From Terfezia claveryi (lineage: Eukaryota > Ascomycota > Pezizomycetes > Pezizales > Pezizaceae): 64,000 nucleotides of DNA. The stretch is from the NCBI GenBank assembly GCA_015179025.1, contig WHUX01000012.1, forward strand, positions 124,001 to 188,000, read 5' to 3'. A program made the translations under genes and the position numbers. The notes beneath the pieces are model-generated. The model ran no database searches. It was given only the letters and a program-made list of their open reading frames with translations, and was not told where the DNA came from. Below are positions 58,513-64,000 of this stretch, piece after piece; position 1 is the stretch's first letter; every line of letters starts with the position of its first letter.

Positions 58513-59048
58513 ATGAATATGAATCCGAACAAGTCCAAGTCTGCCGAAAAAAAGAAACCAAAGAAGCCATTCCATATAAAGAAAGCAGATCTCCGGCTCG
58601 ATGAATACAAACAAGAGATCAATGACCGGTCCCCAGGCCTCTTGCTACGTAAGGCCTGGCAAAAATTGTTTACCTCCCGGCAACTTCATCTATACCTCTT
58701 GATACAGGCAATTGCCGCAGGGTTCGGGTATGGGCAGATCATGTTATGTATTGGTACGGGTTGCTCTTCCTTCTTTCTTCGTGTGCTGTTGGAAGCAACT
58801 AGCCTCGTACTGACGATTTGCGGAGCAATAGGGATCCTATGGATGATGTATGCTAATACAGGAACAAGGAAGGAGGGTGAGAAGAGTGCTTACTCACTTT
58901 TCAATGAGAATTTTGAAGCGTTTGTCTCCCAGCTTCTAAGGTTACCTATTGCTATGTATCTGTTAATGGTTAACGATCATTGGTTAGCATTGATGGAGCG
59001 ACAAGCATGGAGGATCTTGATCGAGAATTGAGAAGGCAGATGTATTAG
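58513..59048 (+). CDS. SAYSvFN-domain membrane protein (SAYSD1-like)
   Basis: Two exons: 58513-58919 and 58988-59048, with a 68-nt intron (donor GTTTGT, branch GGTTAAC, acceptor TTGGTTAG). ATG 58513 is the first good start; 155 aa. The basic N terminus (SAEKKKPKKPFHIKKADLRL) is followed by two hydrophobic segments (about 57-80 and 85-113), then GTRKEGEKSAYSLFNENFEA joined to IDGATSMEDLDRELRRQMY. KEGEKSAYSxFN, a short turn and a final ExLDRELR helix are the full signature of the SAYSvFN domain. The mammalian member sits at the ER translocon, where it has been linked to clearance of stalled nascent chains. Without splicing the conserved C terminus would be lost, so the intron is well supported. 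Confidence 0.85.
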
Positions 59049-59561
59049 GTCTTAGGGGGAGATCTAAAATGCTGATTAGCTCGGTTTCTACAATATATCA
59101 GATTACGTTTAAAATCAGAACTATCCATCTGTCCTTCTGTCTCCTCCTGTGTAGATTCTGTCTTGTGGTGAATTTGTCTCTCTGCCAAGATATCAGACGT
59201 TATAAACCGTCGGCACGAACCGAGGTTGAGAACCTACAGTACTAGTCCCAGTAGTCTGGTTGCTGATAGAACGTCTTATTCCTTATCCTCATGATCCTTC
59301 TCCAAGATCATGTTCACGTATATCTACATCATGCCAAGCCCGCCAGCCTAGTCGGCTCTGCCATATACAGTACATGTGCCGCTGCCATTGCTGTACATGT
59401 GGTACTAACACCTCCCCTCGGGCGCATGATGAAGTGAAGGCAGAAAGAGAGAAAGAAAGAAAAAAAATAGTGAAACAACAAAAAAAAATAAAAGAAAGAG
59501 GTAACAATTCACATTCCTCCCCTGTTTCCTATGTTCCTACGATTCTGCCTTCCAATCTCTT
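59049..59561. other. Spacer before the tandem array
   Basis: A purine-rich block (AGAAAGAGAGAAAGAAAG..., 59440-59500), a TAGTCTGGTTGC copy at 59252 and no gene. If the copia element ends here, its 3' LTR would lie in this part, but the 5' LTR is outside the window and no comparison is possible. Confidence 0.5.
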
Positions 59562-59940
59562 TTTTAGGTCATTATTTAGGGACCAAGGAGCGAATAATAT
59601 ACCCCACACCCTCCAATCTGCATATTGTCAGATTAGGATTATTTTAGGTCATTAGGGACCACGGAGCGAATAACATACCCCACACCCTCCAATCTGCATT
59701 TTATATTGTCAGATTAGGATTATTTTTAGGTCATTAGGGACCACGGAGCGAATAACATACCCCACACCCTCCAATCTGCATTTTATATTGTCAGATTAGG
59801 ATTATTTTAGGTCATTTAGGGACCACGGAGCGAATAACATACCCCACACCCTCCAATCTGCATTTTATATTGTCAGATTAGGATTGTTTTTTTAGGTCAT
59901 TCAGGACTAGGGAGTGAATAACATACCCCACACTGATTTG
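59562..59940. repeat. About 82-bp tandem repeat, four copies plus a partial fifth
   Basis: Each unit runs TTTTAGGTCATT...GGGACCACGGAGCGAATAAC, then ATACCCCACACCCTCCAATC, then TTGTCAGATTAGGATTATTT. Unit starts are near 59562, 59643, 59724, 59805 and 59890. Units 2-4 are nearly identical; unit 1 lacks a few bases and unit 5 is cut off after ATACCCCACAC, just 3' of the copia stop codon. Confidence 0.95.
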
Positions 59941-59941
59941 T

Positions 59942-61905
59942 TCATGTACAGAATGTTTTTGGGAGAGGAATACCTTCATCCACATAGTGAGATTCCCTCT
60001 TCATATGTAGGTATAGTTGATTGCGAGAGGGGAAAACTCCGTAACATAGTCCACATTGATGATGTTGTGATGCTTTAAACCATAAGCCCATTGATTTTGC
60101 GTGATGCTCATGTGGTTCTCGAGGTAGAGCTTTTGTAAGAGCATCTGCTACCATGTCTTTTGTAGCAATGTATTCGATTAAGCATTGTCCGGATTCGACC
60201 ATATGAGTGATAAATCGTTCTCTCACATGTATATATTTTGTACGAGGCCGGTATTCGCTATGTTTTGCTAGTGCAAGGGCTCCCTTGTTGTCACCGTATA
60301 GAATAGGAGTTTTTTCCGGAAGTTTTAGGTTTTCCAAGAATCCCATAATCCATATTAGCTCTCTCGCAGCTTCTGTACCGGCAATGAATTCTGCTTCTGT
60401 TGAGCTTAGAGCTACCAGGCCTTGTCGTTTAGAACACCAAGAGATTAGAGTCCCATGTAAGAAGAATACATATGCTCCAGTAGATTTGCGGGATGCAGTA
60501 CAGTCCAAGAAAGAGGCATCAAAGTATCCTATCAAGGATGTTGGGATAGGTGTAGGGTTCCTTGGTATATGAGATTTTCCAAGAGTCAGGTATACAGAGT
60601 TGTGAGATCGTAGGTAGCGTAATATTCTCATTATACCTGCCCAGTGTCGTTGAGTAGGTTTTGAGGAGAATTGGGCTAATTTCGTTACCGCATAACTGAT
60701 ATCAGGTCTCGTACCTACCATTAGATACATCAGTCTGCCAATTGCCCTTTGATATACCCGAGTCTCCGATAAATCCAATATAGTATCGTCAGCCTCTTCT
60801 TCCCATTTTTCTTTGGGGTCCATTGGTATAGAGACAGGTGTAGCGTTGGACATATGAAATTCTTCCAGGATTTCATGGACATATTGGGCTTGATCGATGT
60901 ATAACCTCCGTTCTTGTCGGTTTCGAGTTACCATCATTCCAATGTATCTAGATACAGGACCAAGGTCTTTGAATTTGTATTTGTTGGAGATCTTCTCTTT
61001 TGTCTCCGTTGTCTCAGCCTTATTTCCTACAATTAAGATATCGTCAACATGTCCTAAGATGAAGAGGAGTTGGCGGATCCATAGTGCTTGATCAGAGTTA
61101 AAACGCTTCAAACCGATTTGAGCCAGAAATTCACTCAGGTCTTCCCACCATGCTCTTGCAGATTGTTTGAGGCCGTATATTGATTTTAGCATTAGGCATA
61201 CCATCCCTGGATTGTTGGTGTCTTCATATCCTTCTGGTTGGGCCATATATATAAGGAAGTCTTTTAGGAGGCCATTTAGGAAAGCTGAAACAAAATCTCC
61301 TTGTTCAATTTCCCAATCGTTGAGTGCTGCTAGGTGGAGGATAATCCGCAATGAGATGAATCGGATAACTGGAGCATATGTCTCATTATAATTGACGCCT
61401 TTTGTCTGGGAGTCTCCCCGTGCTACCAAACGAGCTTTAAAGCGCTGAATAGTAGGTACCTCCCTGGTTGTAGCTGTTCTTCTGCTGTTTTGATCGCAAA
61501 AACCCATTTGTTTTTGATGACAAGTGTACCTTCGGGAGGTGCAACTAGTTGCCATGTTTGGTTGTTGATTAGGGAAGCATATTCTTCGTCACATGCTTTC
61601 TTCCAGTTATCAGCTTGAGGTGATTTCATGGCTGCCTTATAACTTAGGGGAATCTTGAAATTAAACTTGATTGTTGGGTTCAAGATTGTTTTTAGTTGTA
61701 GGTAGGCATCATATGGTATATGGTTCACATCCATTGGGATCCTTTGTATGTGGTCATCATAACCGGGTAGTTGTTGTTGTAGATTTTGGGCCATTAGGGA
61801 ATGGAGATAGGTTGTCATTGCCTGATGGTGAGCTTCGTCCAGTTCAACCTGTTCTATAATCTCATCATCATTATCAAATGTATCATCTAGTGGTTCTCCA
61901 AGAAT
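59942..61905 (-). pseudogene. Copia reverse transcriptase / RNase H with C-terminal C2H2 finger (one frame break)
   Basis: The reverse transcriptase starts around NWKKACDEEYASLINNQTW and KNKWVFAIK; a one-base break near 61462 precedes RFKARLVARGDSQTKGVNY. Next come ETYAPVIRF, LKSIYGLKQSARAWW, HVDDILIVG at the catalytic site (YVDD in most copia elements), IGRLMYLMVGTRPDISYAV and the RNase H set YFDASF, KSTGAYVF, SSTEAEFIA, YGDNKGALALA and KDMVADALTK. After the usual end of Pol, about 45 residues follow with CGLCYGVFPSRNQLYLHMKR plus ESH, a C-x2-C-x12-H-x5-H zinc finger (59987-60055). The stop is at 59942. Confidence 0.88.
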
Positions 61906-64000
61906 GTTTTTCCCAGTGGTAAACCTCCTTTTGAGAACTTCTCATGTCCAAGAATTTCTTCAAAGAATATTGCATCTCGGCATTTTATCATTGCGTTGCC
62001 GTCAATATCGAAGAGTCGAAACATGTTCTCTGTGTCATAATATCCCATAAGCATACATTCCTTACTGTGTGACTCCAATTTTTTTCTTTTCTTATCTGGA
62101 ATATGTGCATATACTCTGCATCCCCAGATACGGGTATGGCCGAGGTAAGGTTTGACACCATACAAAGCTTCATAAGGTGTCATTTTGAGGTTTAGCCCTT
62201 TTGCTTTTGTAGGTGTCCGATTATCTAGGTACGTAGCACAGAGCACGGCCTGACCCCAGAAATCTAGTCGTAGATTTGCACAATTGAGCATAGCGGATGC
62301 TGAGTGAATTATGATACGGTGATATACCTCTGCATCTCCGTTCATTTTGGAGCTATATGGTTGTGTTGTGACTTGTTGTATACCTTGATCTTTTAACCAT
62401 AATTGGAATTCGGTATCCAACCACTCTCCGCCTCCATCAGTATGAAGACACTTGACTTTGCAATCAAATTGTCTCTCTACTTGGGCCTTCCATTCTCTAA
62501 AGATTTTTGCTGCTTCTCCTTTTTCTTCAACAGGTATATCCATTTGTATCGGGACTTGCCACAAACCATGAGACAAGTATACTTGTGGCCCCAAAAATCA
62601 GCAACATGCATAGGTCCACACAAATCTGCATAGATAATCTCCAAATTAGCTTTTGGAAACTTGCCCGGCATGCGTGAAATTTGACGTCGTTGATATGCTT
62701 TGACACAGTCATCACAATTTAGCTTGTTTTTCCTAGGTTCCCCAAATTCAACGCCATCTGCAAGCTTAGGGACTAGGGATAGGTATTTTTTATTGATGTG
62801 ACCTAGTCTTCGATGCCATGTATCTAGCTGTTGAGTATCCGTTCGATATTTTGTTGTATAGGAGTTTTGGATCGGTTTTGCAGTGAGGGGTTGAATTCTG
62901 TCTGGGAATGACGTTATTTTTAGGATAAGTTGTTGAGGAGAGCATTCTTGTAGGTAGTAAACAAAATTCTCCCTATCTGCAACCGCCCAAAGAGCTCCCA
63001 GCTTAAATACATAACACTTGCCATTCTTCAATGAAAACTCCAAACCCTTTGCTTCCAGTTGTCCTATTGATATAAGATGAGTATTCGGAAGAAGGTCGGG
63101 GGAATACATCACATCCGAGATTAATATAGTTCCGCATTGTAATTGTAGGATAAGATCTCCTTTTGCAGTCGCATAAATAATCCCATTTGCTGTTTCGACT
63201 GGTGTTGATTTAATCGTTCGAGTATTCGTAAGGAGTTTAAGATTGCTGGTGTAGTGATTAGAGGCTCCTGAATCGAGCATCCACCGTTGTTTATGTTTTG
63301 CTAAATCAGTCGATTGCATCATACAACAGTGATTAATAACTCCTGTGACATTCTTTCCAATTGGAATACCTCGGACTGCCTTTGCCTGGTTCTTTTGTCT
63401 TCGTTGCTTATGTGTGTCTTCCTGTGATTCAGATGAGGATTCGCAGGAAGAAGAAGAAGAAGAGGATTCTTCAGGAGAAGAAGATTGTTTATCCTTTTTC
63501 TTCTTATGCATCTGTTTTGAGATTCTGTGGGTAGATCGTTGTTTGTGGTATGTCCTGATGTGTTTCTTCTGTGTATCGACCTTGTCACCGTTTCTGCCAA
63601 ATCTGCCTCTTTTTCCTCGACTCCGGTTTTGATATTGTGTAGGTCGTAGTTCAGGATGTTTTATCCAACAATCGGTGATGCCATGATTCGATAGTCCGCA
63701 ATGTTCGCATTTTTTCCGTGTTTCGTTCTGAGGATTCTTCGCCGCATATGCTACTGGGGCAGGTTGAAACGTAGGGGTAATGGTCTCTGCTGTTTTCTGT
63801 AGTTGGACCATAGCCGTTCGTTTTGTATCAGCTTCTCTTCTCTCATACATGATTCCCTGATGTCTTTTATATCCAGCGGATTATTGTTGTTGTCCATGTT
63901 GGTAAGAGTAGTGACGAGAGTAGCATATTCTGGGAGAAGGTTTGCTAGAATTTGCCACTTTACTTTCTGATCACTAATATCTTCCCCCAGGTGTTTTAGG
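61905..64000 (-). pseudogene. Copia Gag C-part, protease and integrase region (three frame breaks)
   Basis: The frame enters from the window end with a UBN2-type Gag block (KVKWQILANLLPEYATLVTT, then NPLDIKDIR). After a one-base break near 63855 it continues MYERREADTKRTAMVQLQK. The zinc knuckle is CEHCGLSNHGITDCW, the protease motif DSGASNH. The integrase has the HHCC zinc part (WHRRLGHINKKYL, CDDC) and the first catalytic Asp in YADLCGPM. A break near 62518 shifts the frame inside WIYLLKKK; beyond it come the second Asp in HTDGGGEW and the region of the catalytic Glu (PYSSKMNGDAEVYHR), which carries MNGDAE where copia usually has xNGxAE. A break near 61912 leads into the spacer towards the reverse transcriptase. 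Confidence 0.85.

Larger units (their letters stand above)
59942..64000 (-). mobile_element. Ty1/copia LTR retrotransposon, truncated by window end
   Basis: The domain order on the minus strand is the copia order: Gag (from 64000), CCHC knuckle, protease, integrase, reverse transcriptase, RNase H, ending at 59942. The internal coding part is present except the start of gag. Four frame changes (near 63855, 62518, 61912 and 61462) each equal one missing base at or beside a C-run on the plus strand, so the copy may be less decayed than it looks. LTRs could not be identified. Details are in the two entries below. Confidence 0.93.

Noticed and set aside
59562..59940. CRISPR-like array
   Set aside because: Units of about 82 bp are joined head to tail without unique spacers, in a eukaryotic genome beside a retrotransposon.
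62403..63632. Plus-strand frames over the copia element
   Set aside because: Antisense shadows of the gag-protease-integrase region.

Overview
The window looks like nuclear DNA of a filamentous ascomycete (Pezizomycotina; possibly an early-diverging, repeat-rich lineage such as Pezizomycetes, but nothing here fixes the class). The reasons are short spliceosomal introns (about 49-84 nt in most genes) with GTAAGT/GTATGT-type donors and CTAAC-like branch sites, fungal housekeeping proteins, a CRH-type cell-wall transglycosylase, and large gene-poor stretches with microsatellites and transposon remains. I rebuilt gene models by hand from splice signals, reading phase and family similarity; no search was run.

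Layout. 1-5245: no recognisable gene. 5.7-6.5 kb: tandem Myb/SANT protein. 8.3-9.7 kb: cytochrome c oxidase subunit 4 (Vb type), five exons. 12.1-17.6 kb, minus strand: an ERCC6L2/Rad26-like SNF2 ATPase (8 exons) and an alpha/beta hydrolase. 18.3-20.4 kb: class I photolyase. 20.4-27.6 kb: gene-poor, with one small zinc-ribbon gene. 27.7-31.3 kb: divergent pair of Pol III subunit RPC6 and the co-chaperone Sti1/Hop. 32.2-33.4 kb: NUDT19-like Nudix hydrolase, then a dead gag fragment. 35.0-37.6 kb: Dom34/Pelota and a Tim17/22-like protein. 37.9-39.4 kb: simple repeats. 39.6-40.3 kb: ubiquitin-like acidic protein. 42.4-46.5 kb, minus: proline dehydrogenase and a FAAH-type amidase. 48.2-49.8 kb: CRH/GH16 with a chitin-binding module. 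52.4-55.7 kb: vacuolar-type alkaline phosphatase divergent from a complex I assembly factor (NDUFAF3/MTH938 family). 56.9-59.0 kb: an unknown gene with a GC-AG intron and a SAYSD1-like membrane protein. 59.6-64.0 kb: tandem repeats and a Ty1/copia element on the minus strand, truncated by the window end.

The genes are mostly unrelated housekeeping functions. There is no biosynthetic cluster, operon, CRISPR array or phage. Two themes recur: mitochondria (COX4, proline dehydrogenase, NDUFAF3-like, Tim-like) and translation or protein quality control (Dom34, Sti1, SAYSD1-like).

The three most notable observations are: (1) ten interruptions of otherwise intact reading frames, every one explained by a single missing G or C, most in or beside a short G/C run, which points to a systematic consensus error rather than gene death; (2) a dispersed family of very short inverted-repeat elements built on TAGTCTGGTTGGCAC, some copies flanked by direct repeats that look like target-site duplications; (3) a copia polyprotein ending in a C2H2-type zinc finger, followed at once by an about 82-bp tandem array.
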